Shown: one piece after another, positions 1 through 6,458 of the stretch
Position numbering within the stretch: position 1 is the first letter of the stretch
How the letters are laid out: each line of letters opens with the position of its first letter
From: a virus
Direction: 5' to 3' (one strand)
IMG/VR virus record: IMGVR_UViG_3300017769_000149
Span: 1-21,959 of that record
DNA length: 21,959 bases
Notes under the pieces: generated by a model
What the model was told of the DNA's origin: nothing
Database searches by the model: none
The model's input: the letters and a program-made list of their open reading frames with translations, nothing else
Program-made: the position numbers and the translations under genes

Positions 1-1
1 A

Positions 2-70
2 TCAAAACGGGAAAAAGCAGCATACAGAATAACCAAAACTCTTGGTGGTAAGAAAAGGAGAGATAAGTAA
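2..70 (+). CDS. C-terminal end of an upstream gene (partial)
   Basis: An open frame enters from the left edge and stops at TAA (68-70), giving the last 22 residues of a protein. The visible tail is very basic and ends in GGKKRRDK. The stop overlaps the next start as TAATG, the coupling style used throughout this strand, which supports a real gene end rather than chance. Nothing can be said about function from so short a piece. Confidence 0.5.
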   Translation, partial: SKREKAAYRITKTLGGKKRRDK

Positions 71-459
71 TGGCAGATTTTAATCACGATATTCCAGAAG
101 AATATCTAGGTGACAGTTTTGATTTTGGATTCACCGCAGCGGACGATGGTGATCTGAACGAACTTCTTGAACTTGATGCCTCTAAAACAACCCCCGATGA
201 GATCGCAGCAATCAAGAGCCAACTCGATTTGATTCTTGAAATGAACTCGACTTGCGAGGGTGCAAACCAAGTCAAAGCACAGTATGACGAACTGCTCAAA
301 GCAAAACTTCTTGAGATCGAGCGTGCCGTTGTTCCTTTGCTTCTGAACCTGAAGAAAAACAAAGCCAAAGACTACATACACTGGCCTGGCAAACAACGGG
401 AAGCCCAGTGTGATCTTCAGATTCAAAAAGTTCTAGGGATGACGAGAAGCGGATTATGA
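70..459 (+). CDS. Conserved T4-like phage hypothetical protein (129 aa)
   Basis: This 129-residue protein has an acidic N-terminus (about 1-40) followed by a mostly helical region (about 45-105) and a conserved-looking C-terminal motif around DYIHWPGKQRE. A block of this kind (helix, several prolines and leucines, then YI-x-WP and a run of charged residues) is familiar to me from short hypothetical proteins of T4-like marine phages, but I know of no assigned function. The start is supported by AAGGAG at 55-60, about 9 bases upstream. It begins inside the upstream stop (TAATG) and its own stop overlaps the next gene as ATGA, so it is probably translationally coupled to the nucleotidyltransferase fusion downstream. 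No membrane segment or signal peptide is visible. Confidence 0.8.
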   Translation: MADFNHDIPEEYLGDSFDFGFTAADDGDLNELLELDASKTTPDEIAAIKSQLDLILEMNSTCEGANQVKAQYDELLKAKLLEIERAVVPLLLNLKKNKAKDYIHWPGKQREAQCDLQIQKVLGMTRSGL

Positions 460-1982
460 ATTTTAGAGATTTCTTACTTGCGGAAGAAAAGAACGACACT
501 GCCGTGATGACATTCGGTAGGTTCCAGCCTATCACATCGGCACATGAAACTCTTATCAAACAAGTTGGAAGTCTGGCAAAAGAGAAAGGGGCACATCCCT
601 TTGTTTTTACGAGTCGAAAGACTGGTGACAAAAAGAATCCTTTGGATTTCAACACAAAGTCCGGCATGCTCCGAAAGCACTATGGAGTCAACGTTCCCGA
701 CTCGGAAGAAATTAAAAATCCATTTCAAGCGGCACAACATTTAGGCAAACTCGGATACAAAAATGTTCACTTGGTGCTTGGTGGTGATCGTGTCAAAGAC
801 ATCGGTGGCATGATAAAGAAATACATGGGACACGAGGATCCAGAGAAAAGAATCAACATCTCAAACCTGACTTTGCACTCCGCAGGTGAGCGTGATGCAA
901 ACCCAGTCTCAGGCACCGCTGTAAGAGCAGCAGCACGCTCAGGCAACGTCAAGGAGTTTCAGCGAATGATTGCACCCTCTCTCGGTAAGGAGTCCACAGA
1001 GACGATCTACAGGGTGCTACGGGGAGAGCAGCAATTAGGTGAATCACTGGACAACCCATTCCCCACGACATATACGAAAGATAGGTCGTATGACCAAATA
1101 AATCACCACTATGCTTTTGAAATGCCACCAGAGGGTAAGCAAAAAAAGAGTAAGACGGGCAAAGTAATGATTTCTCCGACATTCAGGGGACGAGGACATT
1201 ACGATGTAGAATTTGATGTGGATGATCAAGACACTCCGACTGGGGCAGGAAACACAGCAAAAATTTTCTCAACGGTTGCAAGTTCTCTTGATCAACACTT
1301 GAAAAAATACCCAAAAACAAAGGGGTTTGAGGCTATCATACCAGCGGGTATGGAATATAAAACAACTGATACAGGTGAATACGTTCCTTCTGGACGATCA
1401 AAACTTTACACAAGACTTGCAAACCGATTGGGCAAAAAATATGGATTTGATGTTAAAGTTGATGACGACGGAGGGGGATTCAGTGGGACAAGAAAAAAAG
1501 CCCCCAAATTGGCTGAAGAGGTAAAAGTGAAGTATCCAAACAGAACAGGACCAAGAACTGGTCTTGGCTCGGTCAAGTTTGTAGGATTTACAGATTACAA
1601 AACTGGTAAACACAGAATTAAACCAGTGTTTGCACATGAACCATTACCCGATCACATTCAAATATCACTTGGATTAAAACCAAGACCAACAAACGAGGAA
1701 GCAAACCCAAGAATCCCACGGAAAAAAGGTCAACCCGCAAAATCCAAAAAGCACTCTGATCTCTACACCGACGAGGATCCAAAAGGCACAATCCACGGTC
1801 TTGGCTTTAAGAATGCCTCAGTTGCAAAAGCATCCGTGAAAAAGATCGAGTCGTCGGACAGATCACATGCACATAAAATACAAGCCGCTGTTGCGATGGA
1901 GCAGCGAGCAAGAGTAGCAAATAAAGATGCTGCTGCTGCAATTTACAGAAGATATATTGACAGAAACAAAAAATCAGACTAA
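456..1982 (+). CDS. Nucleotidyltransferase fusion protein with capsid-targeting-like N-terminus and DUF5872-type C-terminus
   Basis: A 508-residue multi-module protein. Residues 15-190 form a nucleotidyltransferase of the HIGH superfamily: GRFQPITSAHETLI (21-34) is the GRFQPxTxGH-type nucleotide loop, LGGDRV (108-113) follows, and VSGTAVR (151-157) is the ISGTxxR-type motif. The family activates small molecules with a nucleotide (NMN adenylyl- or cytidylyl-transfer); the substrate is unknown. Residues about 200-345 are a second module ending in SGRSKLYTRLANRLGKKYGF, resembling the GNAT-like modules of T4-like phage proteins. Residues about 415-505 (HSDLYTDEDPKGTIHGLGF, then HAHKIQAAVAMEQRAR) match a small phage domain I recall as DUF5872. 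The N-terminus MNFRDFLLAEE resembles the T4 internal-protein targeting peptide MKTYQEFIAEA. L-x-E sites occur at 8-10, 194-196 and 352-354, near the module borders. The gene overlaps its upstream neighbour by 4 bases. Confidence 0.85.
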   Translation: MNFRDFLLAEEKNDTAVMTFGRFQPITSAHETLIKQVGSLAKEKGAHPFVFTSRKTGDKKNPLDFNTKSGMLRKHYGVNVPDSEEIKNPFQAAQHLGKLGYKNVHLVLGGDRVKDIGGMIKKYMGHEDPEKRINISNLTLHSAGERDANPVSGTAVRAAARSGNVKEFQRMIAPSLGKESTETIYRVLRGEQQLGESLDNPFPTTYTKDRSYDQINHHYAFEMPPEGKQKKSKTGKVMISPTFRGRGHYDVEFDVDDQDTPTGAGNTAKIFSTVASSLDQHLKKYPKTKGFEAIIPAGMEYKTTDTGEYVPSGRSKLYTRLANRLGKKYGFDVKVDDDGGGFSGTRKKAPKLAEEVKVKYPNRTGPRTGLGSVKFVGFTDYKTGKHRIKPVFAHEPLPDHIQISLGLKPRPTNEEANPRIPRKKGQPAKSKKHSDLYTDEDPKGTIHGLGFKNASVAKASVKKIESSDRSHAHKIQAAVAMEQRARVANKDAAAAIYRRYIDRNKKSD

Positions 1983-1991
1983 ACTACTACC

Positions 1992-2321
1992 ATGAATGGA
2001 AAGCATCTTTTAGTTAACGGTAAAAATGTGACTGCGGACGTTGATGACGAATCTTTGTGGAGAGAAGTCTTCGACAAAACTGTTGACATAACCAAGACAA
2101 CCAAAATGCGTGACTTTGATCTTGTCAAGTTTCCAGAGAAAGGTGTGACGGCTTTTCTTGTTCTTGGTGAGTCTCACATTTCTGTTCACACATACCCCGA
2201 AGATAACGCTTACTACTTCGATGTTTTTTCATGCAAAGATTTTAATGTGACGAGGGTTGTTCGGATTCTTTTGGACATCCTTGGAACTCACGACATGGAG
2301 TATGAGTTTTTACAGCGATGA
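1992..2321 (+). CDS. speD: S-adenosylmethionine decarboxylase proenzyme
   Basis: A 109-residue pyruvoyl-dependent AdoMet decarboxylase of the small bacterial class. It makes decarboxylated AdoMet, the aminopropyl donor for spermidine synthesis. The signature GESHISVHTYPE (59-70) contains the self-cleavage site Glu60-Ser61; Ser61 would become the pyruvoyl group. His66 and Cys81 (in DVFSCKD) sit at the same spacing as the Thermotoga maritima catalytic set Ser63/His68/Cys83, so the enzyme looks complete. It lies 9 bases after the fusion gene with no clear Shine-Dalgarno sequence, and overlaps the next gene by 4 bases. It opens a three-gene polyamine cassette with a divergent SpeD paralogue and SpeE. 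Confidence 0.93.
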   Translation: MNGKHLLVNGKNVTADVDDESLWREVFDKTVDITKTTKMRDFDLVKFPEKGVTAFLVLGESHISVHTYPEDNAYYFDVFSCKDFNVTRVVRILLDILGTHDMEYEFLQR

Positions 2322-2701
2322 ACTATGTGAGTAAGAAACAGTTTTCGGGACAGGAAATGTGGGGACTTTCCACTTGCGTTGATCTATACAATTGCAATTA
2401 CCGAATTAAGCACGCTGACGAGATCGAGCGATACGTTGTAGAACTCTGTGACTTGATCGACATGAAAAGATTTGGTCCATGTAATGTCGTTCACTTTGGA
2501 GAGGATCCAAAGGTGGAGGGATTCTCCATGACGCAGTTGATCGAAACGTCTTTGATTTCCGGTCACTTTGCAAACAAAACATGGACCGCATATTTGGATA
2601 TCTTTAGTTGCAAGTGGTATGACCAAAGAGTGGTCGAGGCATTTAGCAGAGAATTTTTTGGATCAAACAAATCTGAATGTAAGGTGAATATTCGACAATG
2701 A
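2318..2701 (+). CDS. Divergent SpeD-like pyruvoyl decarboxylase homologue
   Basis: A 127-residue homologue of SpeD, of a type found in T4-like cyanophages and usually annotated AdoMet decarboxylase. The motif SMTQLIETSLISGHFANK (70-87) aligns with the SpeD active site. Ser78, His83 and Cys98 (in DIFSCKW) keep exactly the Ser-5-His-15-Cys spacing of the upstream SpeD (61/66/81). However, the residue before the putative pyruvoyl serine is Thr77 instead of Glu, and the HTYPE segment is replaced by HFANK. These changes could mean altered processing or another substrate. Pyruvoyl enzymes with other residues before the serine exist, and SpeD relatives acting on arginine or ornithine have been reported. 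It overlaps both neighbours by 4 bases and sits between speD and speE, so a role in polyamine synthesis is likely; AdoMet, ornithine or arginine are all possible substrates, as is a non-catalytic partner of SpeD. Confidence 0.8.
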   Translation: MNYVSKKQFSGQEMWGLSTCVDLYNCNYRIKHADEIERYVVELCDLIDMKRFGPCNVVHFGEDPKVEGFSMTQLIETSLISGHFANKTWTAYLDIFSCKWYDQRVVEAFSREFFGSNKSECKVNIRQ

Positions 2702-3543
2702 AAATTACAGATAGTTGGGATGAAGCACTTGGACGAACAATTTCAATTGACGGTAAGTTAATCAAAGAGGTTCAGTCCGAATACCAAAACATTAAAGTTT
2801 ATGACACACTGTCGTTTGGTAAACTTTTGCAACTCGATGGTGTGATTCAACTCACCGAGTTTGATGAAGCAAACTACCATGAGATGTTTGCACATGTTCC
2901 TCTGACATCACATGAAAACCCAGAGCGTGTTCTGGTGATCGGTGGTGGTGATGGTGGCATTGTTCGTGAGGTAGTAAAGCACAAGCATGTCAAGAAGATT
3001 GACTTGGTTGAGATTGATGAAGAGGTTATTAAAATCTCCGAGGAACATTTTCCAAACATCTCATGTGGTCTACAAGATCCTAGAGTGACTATTCATTTTG
3101 ATGATGGTTCGTCTTACATTAAGGACTTGGAGTTTCAGTATGATGTTATTATCATTGATTCTACCGATCCGATTAGTGTGGGTGAGTCTTTGTTCACAGA
3201 AGAATTTTATAAGGATCTTACCCAAGCAATTCGTAAACACGGGATGATTGTGTCTCAGTCCGAAAGTATGTTTTACAACGCATCTATGATTTCTAACTTG
3301 AAAGAAGTTAAGACTAAATACTTTGGATCTGTTAAGTATTATTACACTATGGTTCCGACATATCCTTCGGGAACAATCGGTTTTCAAATTTGCTCTGATG
3401 GTCATTATAGCCCACACCACCCAAATGAAAATTATCGACACGGAACTTTAGGATATGATTTGGGTGATCTCAAGTATTACAATGCTGGGATTCACATTGG
3501 AAGTTTTCTTTTACCGAATGAGGTTAAACAATGGCACAAATGA
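2698..3543 (+). CDS. speE: Spermidine synthase (polyamine aminopropyltransferase)
   Basis: A 281-residue class I methyltransferase-fold enzyme that transfers the aminopropyl group from decarboxylated AdoMet to putrescine, giving spermidine. Visible family features are YHEM (60-63), the nucleotide-binding loop IGGGDGG (81-87), LVEIDEEV (103-110), the catalytic and gate segment IDSTDPISVGESLF (153-166) and the substrate-side motif PTYPSG (220-225). Length is normal for bacterial SpeE. The usual GPA after DSTDPI reads SVG here, a modest change in the gate loop. It overlaps the SpeD-like gene by 4 bases and the next gene by 13. With speD upstream, the last two steps of spermidine synthesis are present. 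No putrescine-forming enzyme is evident in the window unless the middle gene supplies it. Confidence 0.93.
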   Translation: MKITDSWDEALGRTISIDGKLIKEVQSEYQNIKVYDTLSFGKLLQLDGVIQLTEFDEANYHEMFAHVPLTSHENPERVLVIGGGDGGIVREVVKHKHVKKIDLVEIDEEVIKISEEHFPNISCGLQDPRVTIHFDDGSSYIKDLEFQYDVIIIDSTDPISVGESLFTEEFYKDLTQAIRKHGMIVSQSESMFYNASMISNLKEVKTKYFGSVKYYYTMVPTYPSGTIGFQICSDGHYSPHHPNENYRHGTLGYDLGDLKYYNAGIHIGSFLLPNEVKQWHK

Positions 3544-4169
3544 TTGCAAACATACCCAACCAAAAAGTCTGGGTTCGCAAAGAGTATCTTCAAGATGGAC
3601 AGAGCGGACACGGTGAATTTGTTGAGGGACACTGGGTCACGGCAAAGAGTTTGCCTGGCAGAGCATTTTATTTTGAAACTTATTTACCAGAGTATGGTGC
3701 ATTGTATGACAAACTGCCCATCTCTGCCTTTGTTTCTGATCCAGAGAAACCTAAACTGGATCTTGAACTTCCGGACTTACAATTCTGGAACTGTATGGAC
3801 TATGGTGTGACTGCCATTTATAAGCAGTTTATCGGTAGCATGGATTTTGAAATCTTCACACGATCACATAAGATCGTGAAAGGCACATATCTCTTTACGC
3901 TCGATAATTACCACATTCATGCAGACGAGATTGACTTCAGCACTGCTGAGATTCCTTCAGAGCATAAGTCATTTAACTGTCTTGAACTTGAAAACGGTCA
4001 GTTTGCCTTATACCCAAACAACCGAATGAGAGTGTATGACAACTCTCTTACTCCCAAGAATCCGAAACAACCTGACTTCAAGGTCAGTACGGAATATTAT
4101 CAAGTTGAAAATGGCTTTGAATATCGTTTAGGTGATACTGATGAATATTTTTGGAAAACAAAGGATTAA
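3531..4169 (+). CDS. Conserved T4-like phage hypothetical protein (212 aa)
   Basis: A 212-residue protein of a family I recognise from T4-like cyanophages, where it is hypothetical. The hallmark segments are KVWVRKEYL near residue 12, LPEYGALYDKLPISAF (52-67), an FWNCMDYGVT block near 85-94 and IPSEHKSFNCLELENGQFA near 140. It is rich in Tyr, Phe and Trp and looks like an all-beta soluble protein; no catalytic motif, membrane helix or signal peptide is seen. The start has GAGG about 7 bases upstream and lies inside the 3' end of speE. Function is unknown. Confidence 0.85.
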   Translation: MAQMIANIPNQKVWVRKEYLQDGQSGHGEFVEGHWVTAKSLPGRAFYFETYLPEYGALYDKLPISAFVSDPEKPKLDLELPDLQFWNCMDYGVTAIYKQFIGSMDFEIFTRSHKIVKGTYLFTLDNYHIHADEIDFSTAEIPSEHKSFNCLELENGQFALYPNNRMRVYDNSLTPKNPKQPDFKVSTEYYQVENGFEYRLGDTDEYFWKTKD

Positions 4170-4172
4170 TTT

Positions 4173-4475
4173 ATGAAAGTTAAAAACACAAATGCCCATC
4201 GTGCGGCAGACAGAGAATACTTTTTTGCCACCCATGTCAAGTCTGAAGCGGGTGTCGGTGAAGATGATGTCGTGATGCTTTTGCTCACGGACAAGGAACT
4301 CGAACGGGCCGCAAAGCGTGCCGATAAAAACAAAGAGGACCTGCCGAAATACTTTGCCATCGTTCAAGGCTCGACTGAGCCAATTGTTAAAGAAAAGCCA
4401 GTTTGTCTTGATGACACATATGTAGCGAAACCAGTGGAATCTAAAGGATTCTTTGGTTGGTTGATGGGAGATTGA
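4173..4475 (+). CDS. Hypothetical protein (100 aa)
   Basis: A 100-residue charged protein with no motif I can name. The central part (about 35-60) is a Lys/Glu-rich helix, and the C-terminus ends in a hydrophobic GFFGWLMGD segment too short to span a membrane. AAAGGA lies about 7 bases before the ATG, and only 3 bases separate it from the upstream stop, so it closes the first plus-strand gene run. A new promoter begins 3 bases after its stop. Confidence 0.7.
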   Translation: MKVKNTNAHRAADREYFFATHVKSEAGVGEDDVVMLLLTDKELERAAKRADKNKEDLPKYFAIVQGSTEPIVKEKPVCLDDTYVAKPVESKGFFGWLMGD

Positions 4476-4478
4476 ATC

Positions 4479-4506
4479 TTGACATAGACTCAAATTCTGC
4501 TATAAT
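4479..4506 (+). promoter_or_regulatory. Consensus sigma70 promoter, apparently leaderless
   Basis: TTGACA at 4479-4484 and TATAAT at 4501-4506 are perfect -35 and -10 hexamers with a 16-base spacer. Transcription would be expected to start 6-8 bases after the -10 box, at 4512-4514, which is the ATG of the next gene (4513). No Shine-Dalgarno sequence lies between box and ATG. It would let the host polymerase express the small-gene cluster early in infection (inference). Confidence 0.8.
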
Positions 4507-4512
4507 ATCCGT

Positions 4513-4698
4513 ATGGCAAAACGAGTCTTAGACCAATTTGATCTGGAGGCAGAACGTGAGGGTTCTGCTGTAAAACGTCACACAATCATTCGCTCCGCTT
4601 GGGGTAAGGGAACCATGAAGTCTCGTCGGGGACGGAAGGATGCCGAAACTGCTATTGAGCGAAAGACCGTAAAAGGACATTATCATAGGAGTGTCTAG
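4513..4698 (+). CDS. Small basic hypothetical protein (61 aa)
   Basis: A 61-residue Arg/Lys-rich protein with no recognised family. The ATG at 4513 is 7 bases after a consensus -10 box and has no Shine-Dalgarno sequence, so it is either translated from a leaderless message or starts at the in-frame ATG at 4615, which has a purine run (TAAGGGAACC) before it. The stop overlaps the next gene's GTG start as TAGTG. It is the first gene of the 4.5-6.9 kb small-gene run, whose members resemble early host-takeover genes of T4-like phages (inference from context). Confidence 0.6.
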   Translation: MAKRVLDQFDLEAEREGSAVKRHTIIRSAWGKGTMKSRRGRKDAETAIERKTVKGHYHRSV

Positions 4699-5066
4699 TG
4701 CAAACATCTGCTGTCAAACATGGGATCTACAACATCCATAAACAATTACATTATCGTGAACTCTCCGAGTCTGCGGTTGGTTGGTTTTTAGATAAACACA
4801 GGTTATCTGATACTTGTGTTCTTGTTAATCTTCAAACCTCTAAGCAACTTGATTGTTGGGGAACTTGTCACGAAGGTGACAATGATGATTATATTGTCAA
4901 CGTTGCCACGGATCAAAGCATCCGTGACTTCCTTGCAACTCTGATGCACGAACTTGTTCATGTTCTCCAGTGGGAGCGTGGAACTTGGGAGGGTGACGGA
5001 GAGGAAGAGGCAGAGAAGAAACAATACAAACTCACAGACAAATTTTGGAAGGAGGGGTTGTTATGA
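4698..5066 (+). CDS. HExxH zinc metallopeptidase-like protein
   Basis: A 122-residue protein with HELVHVLQWE at 84-93, a zincin HExxH motif on a predicted helix preceded by a hydrophobic DFLATLM stretch. The acidic run EEEAE (102-106) could provide the third zinc ligand in gluzincin fashion, but this is not certain. It resembles small SprT- or WLM-like phage metallopeptidases; the substrate is unknown. It starts with GTG overlapping the upstream TAG, preceded by AGGAG at 4687-4691, and its stop overlaps the next start as ATGA. There is no signal peptide, so it would act in the cytoplasm. Confidence 0.75.
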   Translation: MQTSAVKHGIYNIHKQLHYRELSESAVGWFLDKHRLSDTCVLVNLQTSKQLDCWGTCHEGDNDDYIVNVATDQSIRDFLATLMHELVHVLQWERGTWEGDGEEEAEKKQYKLTDKFWKEGLL

Positions 5067-5161
5067 TGGGAATGTTACTTTTTGCATTGGGTGGATTTAC
5101 ATTTGGTCTGATCTTTGGTGTATGTCTTGGATCGGGATTCATTGATACTTACTGGAGATAA
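5063..5161 (+). CDS. Single-span membrane peptide (32 aa)
   Basis: An ORF of 33 codons starts at ATG 5063, overlapping the previous stop (ATGA), with GGAGGGG at 5051-5057 as a strong ribosome site. Residues 3-24 form one hydrophobic, Gly-rich helix, followed by a short polar end (FIDTYWR), so it should be a one-span inner-membrane peptide. The stop is followed by the next ATG one base later. Tiny membrane peptides in early phage operons often act on the host envelope or on superinfection, but nothing here proves that. Confidence 0.6.
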   Translation: MMGMLLFALGGFTFGLIFGVCLGSGFIDTYWR

Positions 5162-5162
5162 G

Positions 5163-5372
5163 ATGAATTGTATTGATTGTGGTGAAAAAATTTCCGAGAT
5201 TCGACTTGAAGCGAATCCCGATACAGACTATTGTGTGAAGTGTGTTGACAAACACATCCCCAAAGTCCGTGGTTATATGATCTATGGTCATAAGACTGCG
5301 GGTGAAATTGTTATTGCGAAGGGTAAAGAAAATATCCGTCGCTTGGAAAGAGAATATCATAGGAGTCGATAA
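5163..5372 (+). CDS. DksA/TraR-type zinc-finger protein (69 aa)
   Basis: A 69-residue protein that starts with a four-cysteine zinc finger: Cys3, Cys6, Cys24 and Cys27, in the pattern C-x2-CG-x2-I-x3-RL-x-A-x-P then C-x2-C, diagnostic of the DksA/TraR finger. The coiled-coil part of full DksA is absent, but short TraR-like proteins can bind the RNA polymerase secondary channel. The rest is basic. I chose ATG 5163 (GGAG at 5154-5157, 5 bases before the ATG) rather than 5115, because the upstream frame overlaps the membrane peptide and adds unconserved residues. The stop overlaps the next start as TAATG. A role in adjusting host transcription is an inference from the family. Confidence 0.75.
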   Translation: MNCIDCGEKISEIRLEANPDTDYCVKCVDKHIPKVRGYMIYGHKTAGEIVIAKGKENIRRLEREYHRSR

Positions 5373-5533
5373 TGGCAAACAGCAAACAATCAGCCGTGAA
5401 AGCGAAGCATCGCAAACGAAAGAACCGAAAGCGTGAACTTCGTATCGAAGAACTGCGAAACGCAAAGAGGAAAACTCTTCGTCAAATGAGGAACGAAGGT
5501 GGACTTCCAACAATTTTGGAGGAGTTGATCTGA
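5372..5533 (+). CDS. Very basic small protein (53 aa)
   Basis: An ORF of 54 codons runs from ATG 5372, which overlaps the upstream stop, to TGA 5531-5533, which overlaps the next start as TGATG. AGGAG at 5361-5365 is 6 bases before the start. The N-terminal half (about 10-38) is packed with Lys and Arg on a predicted helix and suggests nucleic-acid or ribosome binding; the C-terminus (GGLPTILEELI) is hydrophobic and acidic. I do not recognise a family. Spacing and overlaps on both sides argue for a real gene. Confidence 0.65.
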   Translation: MANSKQSAVKAKHRKRKNRKRELRIEELRNAKRKTLRQMRNEGGLPTILEELI

Positions 5534-5748
5534 TGTATGGGCTTTGGCATAACGAATTGAATAAATGGATGATTGACAGATTCAATCACGAAACACAGGA
5601 AGAAGATGTTGTTCTTTTCAAATCAAAAAAAGAAGCACTCGAAGAAGCCGATATTATCAATCGTGAGTGGTCAAAGCGAAACGGAAAGATGACAATGAAA
5701 AAAACCGAGGAAGTAAAAGTCAAGCAGTACCGAAAGACAAAGAAGTGA
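5533..5748 (+). CDS. Hypothetical protein (71 aa)
   Basis: A 71-residue protein with an N-terminal segment MYGLWHNELNKWM and a DVVLFKSKKEALEEADIIN block (25-43), the look of a short beta-beta-alpha domain, followed by a Lys-rich tail. GGAGG at 5519-5523 precedes the start by about 9 bases. The start overlaps the upstream stop and the stop overlaps the next GTG (GTGA). No function can be assigned. Confidence 0.65.
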   Translation: MYGLWHNELNKWMIDRFNHETQEEDVVLFKSKKEALEEADIINREWSKRNGKMTMKKTEEVKVKQYRKTKK

Positions 5749-5981
5749 GTCAATACCGATTACACATTGATATTCCACTTGGCACGAACGAGGAAGAAGC
5801 AAGGAAGATTGCTCGCAACTTTGTTCAGTCTCACCTTGACTTCTCAAGCACTTCCAGCGATGGTGTCAAAGAAGTAAATTACCGACTCGGACACGATGAG
5901 GATCGACAACGATCAAACTATCTTGACATCAACGAGAACGGTCATTGTAGTAATAAAAAACTTCGCATTAACTATGTTTAA
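5745..5981 (+). CDS. Hypothetical protein (78 aa)
   Basis: The frame is open from 5667, but its first 26 residues there overlap the upstream gene and are low-complexity. I place the start at GTG 5745, which overlaps the upstream TGA as GTGA, giving 78 residues that begin MSQYRLHIDIPLG. The protein has a beta strand, then a helix (EEEARKIARNFVQSHL) and further strands with LGHDEDRQRSNYLDI, consistent with a small alpha/beta fold. No known motif is visible. Twelve bases separate its stop from the GIY-YIG-like gene. Confidence 0.6.
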   Translation: MSQYRLHIDIPLGTNEEEARKIARNFVQSHLDFSSTSSDGVKEVNYRLGHDEDRQRSNYLDINENGHCSNKKLRINYV

Positions 5982-5993
5982 GTTTGGAATGAC

Positions 5994-6458
5994 ATGGCTA
6001 GATTAATTGAAACAGAAGTTAGTGAGTTAAGTGATGGGATTATAAATCAAATCCAAAGACTCGCTGAAATTCAACTAGAAAATGGATGGCATCAACCACA
6101 AGCCATAAAAAATTCTATTTACTCTCGATTCATCGGAATGTATAAGATTATTCACGAGGAAGATGGAGTAATGTATATCGGCATGGGTAATATAAACCAA
6201 CGAAGGGTGAGACACGTTGGTGTGTTTAAAAATAACGGGAAAGCAATGGTTTCGGGAAATGGAAGATCATCAGACTCCCCCGTTGCAAGAAAGATGTATG
6301 AACACGATTCGGATATTAATCGGTGGAGCATCAGTTTCATGACACTGGATGATGACATTGATCGTTTCGTTGCCGACGCTGTTATGAAAAGAATTGAGTG
6401 CATATTATCTGAGGAATGTAGTCCGGTTTTTTCCACAAAACACATGGTGGGTAAATGA
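5994..6458 (+). CDS. GIY-YIG-like nuclease domain protein
   Basis: A 154-residue protein with a candidate GIY-YIG core: GMYKI (48-52), then YIGMG (61-65), Arg/His-rich RRVRH (70-74) and a C-terminal helix containing Glu135 followed by Pro144, matching the catalytic Glu and the Px-F/N element of the family. The first 45 residues are an added helical region. GIY-YIG enzymes cut DNA (homing endonucleases of T4 Seg type, repair nucleases); this could be a free-standing homing-type nuclease or a degenerate relative, since the Gly-Met-Tyr start is not canonical. It overlaps the DUF4385 gene by 4 bases. Confidence 0.55.
   Translation: MARLIETEVSELSDGIINQIQRLAEIQLENGWHQPQAIKNSIYSRFIGMYKIIHEEDGVMYIGMGNINQRRVRHVGVFKNNGKAMVSGNGRSSDSPVARKMYEHDSDINRWSISFMTLDDDIDRFVADAVMKRIECILSEECSPVFSTKHMVGK

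Noticed and set aside
5667-5744. 26-residue upstream extension of the 78-residue gene
   Set aside because: It lies inside the preceding gene, is Lys/Asp low-complexity, and a GTG start with GTGA overlap exists at 5745.
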